From positions 1-18,222 of the forward strand of contig JAHWJK010000013.1 in the NCBI GenBank assembly GCA_019348445.1: a stretch of DNA of 18,222 nt, in the 5' to 3' direction. Below are positions 1 through 6,790 of the stretch, piece after piece; position 1 is the first letter of the stretch, and each line of letters begins with the position of its first letter. Both the position numbers and the translations under genes were made by a program. The notes beneath the pieces are model-generated. The model worked only from the letters and a program-made list of their open reading frames with translations, ran no database searches and was not told the DNA's origin. Source of the stretch: Actinomycetota bacterium. GTDB lineage: Bacteria; Actinomycetota; CADDZG01; WHSQ01.

Positions 1-1
1 C

Positions 2-1279
2 CTCGAGCTGCCGGAGTCGATGACCGCCGCGTTCGTCCGCAAGGACGAGCAGGACATGTTCGAGGGGATGGATCACTACGACAAGGACCCGCGCAAGTCA
101 CTGCATATCGATGAGGTCCCGGTCCCACCGCTCGGCCCGAACGAGTGCCGGATCGCGGTCATGGCTTCGGCGATCAACTTCAACACCGTATGGACATCGA
201 TCTTCGAACCGCTGTCGACGTTCAAGTTCCTGGAGAAGTTCGCGCGTGCGGGCGAGCTCGCGGCGCGGCACAACCTCGACCACCACATCGTCGGCTCCGA
301 TGCGTCCGCCGTCGTCCTCGAGACCGGCCCCGGCGTGACGCGATGGAAGCCGGGCGACCGGGTCACGGTGCACTGCAACTACGTCGACCTGGAAGCCCCC
401 GAAGGTCACGACGACTCGATGATGGATCCCGGCCAGAAGATCTGGGGCTTCGAGACGAACTTCGGGGGTCTGGCCGAGATCTCGATGGTCAAGGCGAACC
501 AACTCATGCCGATGCCGACACATCTGACGTGGGAAGAAGCCGCGTGCAACGGACTGGTGAACTCGACGTCGTATCGGATGTTGGTGTCGCGCAACGGCGT
601 CGACATGAAACAGGGCGACGTCGTGCTGATCTGGGGCGCCACCGGAGGCCTCGGCGGTTACGCGGTGCAGTACTGCCTCAACGGCGGCGCGATCCCGGTC
701 GGAGTGGTCTCGTCACAGGACAAGGTGGATCTCTTGCACGAGATCGGCTGCGAGCACGTGATCGACCGGAAGGCCGAGGGCTACCAGTTCTGGGACGGCG
801 ACAAGCAGAACCAGAAGGAGTTCGTCCGCTTCGGCAAGAAGATCCGGGAGCTGGTCGGAGAAGACCCCGACATCGTGTTCGAGCACCCCGGCCGCCAGAC
901 GTTCGGCGCGAGCGTCTTCGTCCTGAAACGCGGGGGCCAGGTCGTCACGTGCGCATCGACGAGCGGATACATGCACGAGTACGACAACCGATACCTATGG
1001 ATGCTCCTCAAAGACATCATCGGCTCGCACTTCGCGAACTACAAAGAAGCGTGGGAAGCGAACCGCTTGATCGATCTCGGCATGATCCATCCGATCCTGT
1101 CGAAGACCTACCCGCTCGCCGACACCGCTGAGGCCGCGTACCAAGTGCACAACAACCTGCACAAAGGCAAGCTCGGGATCCTGGTGCTGTCGCCGGAGGA
1201 AGGGCTCGGCGTTCAGGACGCCGACAAGCGCGCCAAGTTCGCCGACAAGATCGACCTATTCAAGAGATTCAGCGACTGA
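2..1279 (+). CDS. ccr: Crotonyl-CoA carboxylase/reductase, 5'-truncated by window edge
   Basis: This enzyme reductively carboxylates crotonyl-CoA to (2S)-ethylmalonyl-CoA with NADPH and CO2, the defining step of the ethylmalonyl-CoA pathway; it also supplies polyketide extender units. The reading frame is open to base 2 and reads LELPES before the first ATG at 20, matching the N-terminal 'lPLPESYRA' region of the family, so the true start lies upstream and roughly 20 residues are missing. Numbering from that ATG, the NADPH-binding Rossmann motif is IWGATGGLGGYAVQ (204-217). The four CO2-site residues known from Kitasatospora CCR are conserved: N55 in NFNTVW, F144-E145 in WGFETNFGG, and H337 in IGSHFANY. 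The conserved HEYDNRYLWM (319-328) follows the cofactor domain. The gene ends 6 bp before the convergent membrane-protein gene, with no terminator between them. The family call is very secure. Confidence 0.96.
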   Translation, partial: LELPESMTAAFVRKDEQDMFEGMDHYDKDPRKSLHIDEVPVPPLGPNECRIAVMASAINFNTVWTSIFEPLSTFKFLEKFARAGELAARHNLDHHIVGSDASAVVLETGPGVTRWKPGDRVTVHCNYVDLEAPEGHDDSMMDPGQKIWGFETNFGGLAEISMVKANQLMPMPTHLTWEEAACNGLVNSTSYRMLVSRNGVDMKQGDVVLIWGATGGLGGYAVQYCLNGGAIPVGVVSSQDKVDLLHEIGCEHVIDRKAEGYQFWDGDKQNQKEFVRFGKKIRELVGEDPDIVFEHPGRQTFGASVFVLKRGGQVVTCASTSGYMHEYDNRYLWMLLKDIIGSHFANYKEAWEANRLIDLGMIHPILSKTYPLADTAEAAYQVHNNLHKGKLGILVLSPEEGLGVQDADKRAKFADKIDLFKRFSD

Positions 1280-1285
1280 CGGTCC

Positions 1286-2002
1286 CTACGCCGTGCGAGG
1301 TTCGACCACCTCGGCGCGCTCTGTTGACGCGGTGAACATCGTCCAGTTGATCGCGATCGCCCAGATCGTTGCCAGCAGAGCGCCGGCCGTGAGGACGGCG
1401 TTCGACGCGAACGGACTCAATTCACCGCCGAGCGTGCCGTAGACGTCCAGCGCGACCCCGATCGCGCCTCCGATGATCGCGACGACCCCGACCCAACCGG
1501 CAAACACCCCGCTGCGCAGAGCGGTGACGCCGCCCAGGACCGGAACGAGCCCGAGCAGGGTTCCGTTGAAGACGTTGAAGAGCCCTCCGCTGATCGCATC
1601 CATCGCTTGAACCAGTTCATAGACGGCCCCATCGCCGGGACGACCGGCATCCGCCCACCGCTCGGCTACGGCCTTGAAGGCGAAGCCGTCGATGCCGGTG
1701 TGGACCAACGCGACGGCTGAACCCGCGACGCCGACGATGAGAGTGATGGTCCCCCATCCGGATCCCGGTGTGTCCCGGACGTACCGCGCGAGCGCTATCA
1801 AACCTGCAAGCACGAACAGGATGGCGACGCCGATCAAGAAGTGCACGAAGTTCCACACAGTGCTGTCCGCGATCACTCCGAACCAGACGGTGTCGGCTTC
1901 CACCGGCGTTCGAGGATGAAGGAGGTTGGCAACGACCGCGATCGCTGCGCCCACAAGGCCGAACCCGGCCCCGACGCGGATCAACGATCGGTCTTCCATC
2001 AC
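1286..2002 (-). CDS. Six-helix integral membrane protein of unknown function
   Basis: I do not recognise a characterised family. The 238-aa product is almost entirely hydrophobic, with about six predicted membrane helices near residues 8-27, 50-73, 83-102, 138-160, 168-188 and 200-222, short loops, and a polar C-terminal tail. Its size and helix pattern resemble the DUF4386-like membrane proteins of actinobacteria, but that is only a guess. Two starts are possible: GTG at 2002 or the adjacent ATG at 1999. A GGAG lies 6 nt before the GTG and 9 nt before the ATG. It sits 27 bp downstream of the thiolase gene on the same strand, so it is probably co-transcribed with it. Its 3' end converges on ccr with a 6-bp gap. 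Confidence 0.8.
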   Translation of the reverse strand: MMEDRSLIRVGAGFGLVGAAIAVVANLLHPRTPVEADTVWFGVIADSTVWNFVHFLIGVAILFVLAGLIALARYVRDTPGSGWGTITLIVGVAGSAVALVHTGIDGFAFKAVAERWADAGRPGDGAVYELVQAMDAISGGLFNVFNGTLLGLVPVLGGVTALRSGVFAGWVGVVAIIGGAIGVALDVYGTLGGELSPFASNAVLTAGALLATIWAIAINWTMFTASTERAEVVEPRTA

Positions 2003-2029
2003 ACCCCGCTCCGCGCGCTCGTCGGTTAC

Positions 2030-3226
2030 TTACGCGGGGACGCGATAGATGATCGCGTCGCCCTGGCCCCCGCCACCGCAAAGAGCCGCGACTCCGATGC
2101 CACCACCGCGTCGCTTGAGCTCGTGCAGAAGGGTCACGGTGATGCGCGCGCCGGTGCAGCCGATCGGATGCCCGAGCGCCACGGCACCGCCGTTGACGTT
2201 GACCTTCTCCTCCGCTTCTTTGGTGCCGTTGAACACCATCCCGGTCGCGTGCAGCGCAACCGACGCGAACGCTTCATTGATCTCCACCAGATCGAGATCG
2301 TTCGCCGATATCCCCGCCTTCTTCAACGCCGCCTGGATCGCGAGCGCGGGAACCGTGTGTAGGTACGGAGGCTCTTCCGCGGACATGCCGTGGGCAACGA
2401 TCTCCGCCATCGGCCGGATCCCGAGCTCTTCCGCCCGCTCGGCACTCATGACGACTACGGCTGCGCCGCCGTCCGAGATCTGCGACGCGTTCCCGGCCGT
2501 GATCGTTCCCTCCGCTCCGAACGCCGGCTTCAACCGCGCGAGGCTTTCGATCGTCGTGTCCGCGCGGACACCCTCGTCGGTGTCGAAGCTGACGGGATCG
2601 CCTTTCCTCTGCGGGATCTCGACGGGGACGATCTCGTCGGCAAAACGACCCTCTTCGATGGCCTTGGCCGCTCTCTCGTGCGAGCGCGCGGCCCATCGGT
2701 CCTGGTCCTCGCGATTGATCTTGAACTCGACGTTGACCTCTTCAGATTGATCGCCCATGTGGCGGTGATTGAACGCGTCCCACAATCCGTCGTAGATCAT
2801 CGAGTCCACGAGCTTGCCGTCGCCCATCCGGTAACCCTGCCGTGCCTTCGGGAGGAGATACGGCGCCTGGTTCATCGACTCCATACCACCGGCAACGACG
2901 ACCGAGGCTTCCCCCGCGCGGATCATCTGGTCGGCGATCGCTATCGCGTTCAGCCCCGACAGGCACACCTTGTTGATCGTGATCGCCGGAACGCTCGTCG
3001 GCACCCCTGCCTTCACGGCCGCCTGGCGCGCGGTGATCTGGCCTGCACCGGCTTGGAGGACCTGTCCCATGATCACGTAGTCGACCTGTTCGCCGGAGAT
3101 ACCGGCGCGTTCGAGCGCTGCTTTTATGGCGGTCGCGCCGAGGTCGATCGCGGGGAGGTCCTTGAGGGACCCGTTGAACTTCCCGATCGGGGTCCGGGCG
3201 GCGGAGGCGATGACGGAGGTAGTCAC
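2030..3226 (-). CDS. Acetyl-CoA C-acetyltransferase (thiolase), FadA4-like
   Basis: This thiolase condenses two acetyl-CoA into acetoacetyl-CoA, or runs in reverse, and feeds C4 acyl-CoA to the dehydrogenase, crotonase and Ccr encoded nearby. All thiolase landmarks are present in the 398-aa protein: nucleophilic C88 in NKVCLSGLNA, NEAFA at 317-321, H353 in GGAVALGHPIG, and C383 in ALCGGGGQGDA. Length and texture fit degradative/biosynthetic acetoacetyl-CoA thiolases and closely resemble mycobacterial FadA4 from memory; FadA4 also lies near an epimerase gene in mycobacteria. The GTG start is chosen because AAGGAG lies 6 nt upstream. It diverges from the crotonase gene across 69 bp, and its probable -10 (TAGAAT, 3263-3268) falls inside a palindrome, suggesting repression by a dimeric regulator. 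Chain-length specificity cannot be read from the sequence. Confidence 0.95.
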   Translation of the reverse strand: MTTSVIASAARTPIGKFNGSLKDLPAIDLGATAIKAALERAGISGEQVDYVIMGQVLQAGAGQITARQAAVKAGVPTSVPAITINKVCLSGLNAIAIADQMIRAGEASVVVAGGMESMNQAPYLLPKARQGYRMGDGKLVDSMIYDGLWDAFNHRHMGDQSEEVNVEFKINREDQDRWAARSHERAAKAIEEGRFADEIVPVEIPQRKGDPVSFDTDEGVRADTTIESLARLKPAFGAEGTITAGNASQISDGGAAVVVMSAERAEELGIRPMAEIVAHGMSAEEPPYLHTVPALAIQAALKKAGISANDLDLVEINEAFASVALHATGMVFNGTKEAEEKVNVNGGAVALGHPIGCTGARITVTLLHELKRRGGGIGVAALCGGGGQGDAIIYRVPA

Positions 3227-3242
3227 GAGTGCTCCTTTCGGA

Positions 3243-3278
3243 GGGGCGCGGAGTAGAACAACATTCTACGGACGCCCC
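3243..3278. promoter_or_regulatory. Nested palindromic operator between thiolase and crotonase genes
   Basis: A perfect inverted repeat, GTAGAA-caaca-TTCTAC (3253-3269), is nested inside a second one, GGGGCG (3243-3248) and CGCCCC (3273-3278), with 4-nt and 3-nt gaps between inner and outer arms. The minus-strand TAGAAT (3263-3268), a good -10 element for the thiolase gene, lies within the right inner arm. The inner motif resembles TAGAAC/GTTCTA operators of TetR-type lipid regulators in actinobacteria. The structure is seen directly; the regulator is inferred and none is encoded in the window. Confidence 0.5.
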
Positions 3279-3295
3279 AACTCCCAGGAGGCACG

Positions 3296-4081
3296 ATGGC
3301 TTCGGTGCTGGTCGAACACCACGAGAGCGTCACGGTCGTCACGATCGACCGCCCCGAGGTGCGGAACGCAGTCGACGGACCTACCGCGGCCGCGCTCGCC
3401 GACGCGTTCCGCTCGTTCGAGGCAGATGACTCGGCGAGCGTGGCCATCTTGACGGGATCGTCGGGCCACTTCTGCTCCGGCGCCGATCTCAAAGCGATGG
3501 CGAACGAACCGGAGCGAGCCAACACCGTCGAATGGCTCAGCGACGACGATCCCGGAGACGGACCGATGGGGCCGACACGCGCGGCGCCCTCGAAGCCGGT
3601 CATCGCGGCGATCGAAGGCTACGCGGTCGCGGGCGGGCTGGAGCTGGCACTGTGGTGTGACCTGCGCGTTGCAGGAAGAGATGCCGCGCTCGGATTCTTC
3701 GATCGTCGCTGGGGCGTGCCGTTGATCGACGGCGGAACGATCCGCATCGCGCGACTGATCGGACAGAGCCGCGCTCTCGACCTCGTTCTCACCGGACGAG
3801 CCGTAAGTGCCGACGAGGCGTTTTCGTTCGGCCTCGTGAATCGCGTCTGCGACACCGGGACGGCACTCGAGACGGCACTGACACTGGCAGCCGAGATCGC
3901 CGCGTTCCCACAAGCGTGCATGCGCTCCGATCGTCGATCGCTGCTCGAGCAGTGGGATCTTCCGTTCGACGCGGCGCTGGCTAACGAGTTCAGGCTCGGG
4001 ATGGAAACGGTGACCTCGGGAGAGACCGCAGAGGGTGCCGGTCGATTCGCCGCCGGAGCCGGCCGACACGGCGCGTTCTAA
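3296..4081 (+). CDS. Crotonase-superfamily enoyl-CoA hydratase-like protein
   Basis: The 261-aa protein has the crotonase fold signatures: FCSGADLKAM (59-68) forms the first oxyanion-hole segment, and GYAVAGGLELALWCDLRVA (108-126) carries the second plus the first catalytic glutamate, E116. The position of the second hydratase glutamate (usually PE in GxPEI) reads FFDRRWGVPLIDGGT (134-148), so an aspartate (D136) takes its place by my alignment. This motif is typical of a large actinobacterial crotonase subgroup whose reaction is not certain; hydration of crotonyl-CoA/3-hydroxybutyryl-CoA is plausible from context. The ATG start at 3296 is preceded by CAGGAGG with 5-nt spacing. The gene stands alone on its transcript, ending in a strong terminator, and shares a palindromic promoter region with the divergent thiolase gene. 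Confidence 0.9.
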   Translation: MASVLVEHHESVTVVTIDRPEVRNAVDGPTAAALADAFRSFEADDSASVAILTGSSGHFCSGADLKAMANEPERANTVEWLSDDDPGDGPMGPTRAAPSKPVIAAIEGYAVAGGLELALWCDLRVAGRDAALGFFDRRWGVPLIDGGTIRIARLIGQSRALDLVLTGRAVSADEAFSFGLVNRVCDTGTALETALTLAAEIAAFPQACMRSDRRSLLEQWDLPFDAALANEFRLGMETVTSGETAEGAGRFAAGAGRHGAF

Positions 4082-4087
4082 ACGAAG

Positions 4088-4127
4088 AAGAGGGGGGCCG
4101 GGTCGCGGGATCCGGCCCCCCTCTTTT
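4088..4127. terminator. Bidirectional intrinsic terminator between convergent genes
   Basis: A perfect 14-bp inverted repeat, AAGAGGGGGGCCGG (4088-4101) and CCGGCCCCCCTCTT (4112-4125), with a 10-nt loop is followed by TTTT (4124-4127) on the plus strand. It lies 6 nt after the crotonase stop and 15 nt before the end of the convergent surface-protein gene. On the minus strand the trailing sequence is TCTTCTTCGTTT, a weaker U-run, so it probably serves both genes but works best on the crotonase transcript. Confidence 0.85.
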
Positions 4128-4142
4128 GCGAAAAAGTCGTAC

Positions 4143-4919
4143 TTAGCTGCGGCGCGTGCGGAGCAGTGCGAATCCCACTCCGAGAAGACCGAGCGCCACG
4201 ATCAGGAACAGCACCACGTTGCCGCCGGTGAACGGCAGTGCCGCACCCCGGCTCGGCCGGGTCGCAGCAGCTGCGACGTCGTCGCCGGCGTCTGCGGTGA
4301 TCGTCCCGCCGAGAACGTTGTCATCGACGTCGTCGACCTCGTCGTTCTCGATCAGGTCTCCGAGCACCGTGTCCTCGGGAACCTCGGGCACCTCGGGAAC
4401 CTCGGGGACTTCTTCAGGGGCAACGGTGTCGGTCAGCGGGGGCTTGCCGCACCAACCCTCGTTGTCGTCCTCGAAGTCATCGTCGTTGCCACAACCGTTG
4501 TTGCCGTCCTGGTCGGCGAGGTCGTCGCCGCCGGAGCCGTTCGGCTTGTCGGGGCCACCGTTGCTGCGGTCCGGACCACGGCCGTCATCGTCGGGGTCCG
4601 ACTCCGACTTGCCCTGGTTCCCGGAGCCACCGTGCTCGACGGAACGGTCCTTACCCGACGGGTGGCGGTTGTCGCCGTCGTCGGAGACGTTGTTCGGGGT
4701 GTTGTTGTCGTTGGTGTCGTTGTCCTCGGTGTACGCGGTGTTCGCGTCCGAGTCGGCGTCACCATCGCGGTCGGATGCCGTCGCCTTGGCCTTGCCGTTG
4801 CCGCCTTTGTCGTGATCGGCCTTGTGATGCGCGAGAGCCGGCACGGACATCAGAAGCAGCGCCAGAAGAGCCGACAGGACTGTCAGCAGTGCGGAGGCGA
4901 TCGAGAGGCGCTTCGTCAT
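4143..4919 (-). CDS. Secreted acidic surface protein with LPFTG sortase signal
   Basis: The 258-aa product looks like a cell-wall-anchored protein with no enzymatic domain. Residues 1-30 are a Sec signal peptide (KR, long Leu/Ala core, cleavage expected after VPALA). Residues 31-165 are low-complexity and rich in Asp, Asn, Gly and Ser, with a lone cysteine pair, C143 and C157, that could form a disulfide loop. VPE repeats follow (171-182), then an acidic stretch. The C-terminus is a textbook sorting signal: LPFTG (228-232), a hydrophobic helix (about 234-253) and the basic tail RTRRS. A sortase would cleave between T and G; no sortase gene is in the window. The Asp/Asn-rich region may bind cations. 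RBS GGGAG lies 5 nt before the ATG. The long open frame on the opposite strand here is a compositional shadow. Confidence 0.85.
   Translation of the reverse strand: MTKRLSIASALLTVLSALLALLLMSVPALAHHKADHDKGGNGKAKATASDRDGDADSDANTAYTEDNDTNDNNTPNNVSDDGDNRHPSGKDRSVEHGGSGNQGKSESDPDDDGRGPDRSNGGPDKPNGSGGDDLADQDGNNGCGNDDDFEDDNEGWCGKPPLTDTVAPEEVPEVPEVPEVPEDTVLGDLIENDEVDDVDDNVLGGTITADAGDDVAAAATRPSRGAALPFTGGNVVLFLIVALGLLGVGFALLRTRRS
4374..4409. repeat. Four 9-nt tandem units encoding (Val-Pro-Glu)4
   Basis: Plus-strand units CTCGGGAAC, CTCGGGCAC, CTCGGGAAC and CTCGGGGAC run head to tail. On the coding (minus) strand each encodes Val-Pro-Glu, residues 171-182 of the LPFTG surface protein. The units differ only at one position, the third base of the Val codon. 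Such an array can change copy number by slippage and would lengthen or shorten the stalk next to the wall anchor without a frameshift. Confidence 0.9.
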
Positions 4920-4940
4920 GGTTCTCCCTTTCAGTACGTC

Positions 4941-4959
4941 TGGTCACCCTTTGTGACCA
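4941..4959. promoter_or_regulatory. Palindrome TGGTCAC-N5-GTGACCA in leader of surface-protein gene
   Basis: Two perfect 7-nt arms flank CCTTT. The element lies 21-40 nt upstream of the ATG of the LPFTG protein, between its likely promoter and its RBS, where it could be a protein operator or an mRNA hairpin. The half-sites are not in the TGTGA/TCACA order of Crp sites. Confidence 0.4.
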
Positions 4960-5093
4960 TTTGCTTACTCTTTGCTACCCTCACTGTTCGCTGTCAAACC
5001 ACTACTTCCTGCAGTCAGGGAAAAAATCTTGGAAAATTTCTCAGGTTCCGCCTCGCCCTGCGCCTGCCGGCTGGGAGGCCGGCGCTCGCCCAC

Positions 5094-5099
5094 TAGGAT
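5094..5099 (+). promoter_or_regulatory. Probable -10 element of the epimerase gene
   Basis: TAGGAT matches the actinobacterial TANNNT -10 pattern. Transcription would begin about 7 nt downstream, giving a leader of only a few bases before the ATG at 5110. This is why 5110 is preferred over the in-frame ATG at 5098, which overlaps the hexamer. No Shine-Dalgarno sequence precedes either start. No clear -35 is visible. Confidence 0.4.
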
Positions 5100-5109
5100 G
5101 CGCCGCCTG

Positions 5110-5517
5110 ATGCTGGGAAAGATCGAACACGTCGCCGTGGCGGTGGCCGACCTGGACGCCGCGATCGCCCTCTACCGCGACGTGTGGGGCCTCGACGTCG
5201 AGCACCGGGAGCGGGTCGAGGACCAGGGCGTCGAGGAGGCCATGGTCAGGATCGGCGACTCCTACATCCAGCTACTCGGAGCGACGGGCGCCGACACGAC
5301 CGTGGGGAAGTTCCTCGAGCGCAGGGGTGAGGGCCTCCACCACATCGCGTACGAGGTCGACGACCTGGAAGGCGCGCTGACTCAACTGAAAGCGCAGGGC
5401 GTGCCTCTGATCGACGAGGTTCCGCGGCGCGGCGGCCGCGGCCACATGGTCGCCTTCGTCCACCCGAAGGGGAATCGCGGCCTGCTCGTCGAGCTCATCC
5501 AGAAACCGAGCTCGTAA
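5110..5517 (+). CDS. mce: Methylmalonyl-CoA/ethylmalonyl-CoA epimerase
   Basis: This metal-dependent epimerase of the vicinal-oxygen-chelate fold interconverts (2R)- and (2S)-methylmalonyl-CoA; homologues also act on ethylmalonyl-CoA in the Ccr pathway. At 135 aa it has the usual family length. The four metal ligands known in the Propionibacterium enzyme are recognisable: H7 in KIEHVAVAV, Q54 in SYIQLLG, H78 in GLHHIAYEVDD, and E128 in LLVELIQ. The two beta-alpha-beta-beta modules are about 4-58 and 73-131. It links two steps in the window: the product of Ccr and the methylmalonyl-CoA made by an acyl-CoA carboxylase. The MFS gene starts 2 bp after its stop, so the two are probably one transcript. 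An in-frame ATG at 5098 would add four residues (MRRL) but overlaps the likely -10. Confidence 0.93.
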   Translation: MLGKIEHVAVAVADLDAAIALYRDVWGLDVEHRERVEDQGVEEAMVRIGDSYIQLLGATGADTTVGKFLERRGEGLHHIAYEVDDLEGALTQLKAQGVPLIDEVPRRGGRGHMVAFVHPKGNRGLLVELIQKPSS

Positions 5518-5519
5518 CC

Positions 5520-6770
5520 GTGGCCGCAGCCGCGGCGACTTTAGAAGCGCCCTCTCCGCTTAGACGCCCTGAGTTCCGCCGTCTCCTCGCGATCTCGATC
5601 ACCGTCGCGTTGGGCTTCGGGATGATCGTCCCGGTCTTCCCGCTCTTCGCGCGCTCCTTCGGCGTCGGGTTGGCCGCGATCGGGCTCGTTCAGATGGTCT
5701 TCGGAACGACGAGATTCTCATTCGGTCTCGTCGGAGGGCTCGTCGTCGACCGCTTCGGCGAGCGTGCGTGCACGATGGCAGGGCTCCTGATCGTGTGTGC
5801 CTCGTCCTACGCGGTCGGTTTCTCGCAGACCTTCCTTCAGTTCGTCCTCGCCCGCGGATTCGGTGGCGCGGGTTCGGCTCTCTTCATCGCGGGATTGATG
5901 AACCGGATCTTGCGGATCATCGAGCCCGAGGCGATGGGACGAGCGACCGGAGCGTTCCGTTCGTCGTTCTTGATCGGGATCGCGGCCGGACCGTTGCTCG
6001 GAGGGGTGATCTCGGAGTACCTCGGCCTCCGCGCTCCATTCCATATCTACGCGACGGGACTGATCGTCGCGGCCGCGATCGCGTACGTGGTGATGCGTGG
6101 AGAGAGCCGGGAAGTGGAGGTGGAGAAGAAGAACCCGGTGGAGGCGCTGCGGGCGGCGCGACCGCTGTTTGGCGACATCCGTTACGTGGTCGCGCTGCTT
6201 GCGACGTTCGTTGGGTGGTGGACGATCTCGGGGCCCACCCAAGTGATCGGGGTTGTCTACGCGGGAGAGGAGCTCGCGCTCACGAAGTTCCAGATCGCCG
6301 TCGCCCTCACTTTGCTCGCGGTCGGCGAGATCCTCATCCTGTACGTCGCCGGGAAGGCGGCGGACCGGTTCGGCCGGCGTTCCGTCCTCGCTCCCTCGCT
6401 TGCGGTCGTCGCCGTCGCGACGTTGATGCTCGGCCAGATCCAACAGGTGACGTGGGCGTTCTTTCCTCTGGTGATGCTGATCGGAGCGGGCATCGCCGCG
6501 GGAGGAACCGCATCCGGAGGCCTCCTCGCCGACGCGATCCCGAAGGGAGGATCGGGAACGGCCGTCGGCGTGAACCAGATGGCGGGCGACGTCGGGTACC
6601 TGCTTGCTCCGACGGCGATCGGAGCGGTTGCCGAGGAAACGTCCTACGGCGCTGCGTACATCGCCGGAGCGGTGCCTGCGTTCCTCGTCTTCTTCGCGTC
6701 TTTACGACTGCCGAAGCGTGGATCGACAACGGCGCCTGAATTGCAGGCGGAGCCCTCGGCTCCCGGCTAA
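5520..6770 (+). CDS. Major facilitator superfamily transporter
   Basis: The 416-aa hydrophobic protein has the 12-helix MFS architecture in two six-helix halves joined by a charged cytoplasmic loop (about 194-215, ESREVEVEKKN). Motif A, GGLVVDRFGER (72-82), lies between helices 2 and 3 and is repeated in the second half as GKAADRFGRRS (278-288), a pattern typical of drug/metabolite:H+ antiporters. The substrate cannot be told from sequence. The start is GTG, 2 bp after the epimerase stop, with no separate RBS, so translation is probably coupled. Being in a transcript with the epimerase, it might export a metabolite or acid of the acyl-CoA pathway, but this is inference. The C-terminal about 20 residues are polar and dispensable-looking. 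Confidence 0.9.
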   Translation: MAAAAATLEAPSPLRRPEFRRLLAISITVALGFGMIVPVFPLFARSFGVGLAAIGLVQMVFGTTRFSFGLVGGLVVDRFGERACTMAGLLIVCASSYAVGFSQTFLQFVLARGFGGAGSALFIAGLMNRILRIIEPEAMGRATGAFRSSFLIGIAAGPLLGGVISEYLGLRAPFHIYATGLIVAAAIAYVVMRGESREVEVEKKNPVEALRAARPLFGDIRYVVALLATFVGWWTISGPTQVIGVVYAGEELALTKFQIAVALTLLAVGEILILYVAGKAADRFGRRSVLAPSLAVVAVATLMLGQIQQVTWAFFPLVMLIGAGIAAGGTASGGLLADAIPKGGSGTAVGVNQMAGDVGYLLAPTAIGAVAEETSYGAAYIAGAVPAFLVFFASLRLPKRGSTTAPELQAEPSAPG

Positions 6771-6777
6771 CCACGTC

Positions 6778-6783
6778 TAGAGT
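6778..6783 (+). promoter_or_regulatory. Probable -10 (TAGAGT) for a leaderless PurM-like transcript
   Basis: TAGAGT sits within CCACGTCTAGA (6771-6781), an 11-mer repeated exactly upstream of the acyl-CoA carboxylase gene (8954-8964). It lies 7 nt before GTG at 6791, where an mRNA would begin at or near the start codon. It would use 6791 rather than the in-frame GTG at 6782, which overlaps the hexamer. Confidence 0.4.
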
Positions 6784-6790
6784 GGCGCCA

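Larger units (their letters stand above)
4920..5109. promoter_or_regulatory. Divergent intergenic region, surface protein / epimerase
   Basis: This 190-bp gap separates the divergent genes at 4919 (-) and 5110 (+). It holds the RBS of the surface-protein gene, a 19-bp palindrome (4941-4959), a minus-strand TTGACA (TGTCAA at 4992-4997) that could be a -35 but lacks a convincing -10 at 17 nt, an A/T-rich patch (5020-5042) unusual for this genome, a GCCGGC-TGGGAG-GCCGGC hairpin (5066-5083), and a plus-strand TAGGAT (5094-5099). No coding sequence is supported here. Confidence 0.55.

Noticed and set aside
3266..4069. 267-codon minus-strand frame opposite the crotonase gene
   Set aside because: No family features, no RBS, and the plus-strand gene is a clear crotonase with a strong Shine-Dalgarno and terminator.
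4035..5096. 353-codon open frame on the plus strand opposite the surface-protein gene
   Set aside because: It is Val/Arg-rich translation of the reverse complement of Asp/Asn/Gly codons; the minus-strand product has a signal peptide, LPFTG signal and RBS, so this is a shadow.
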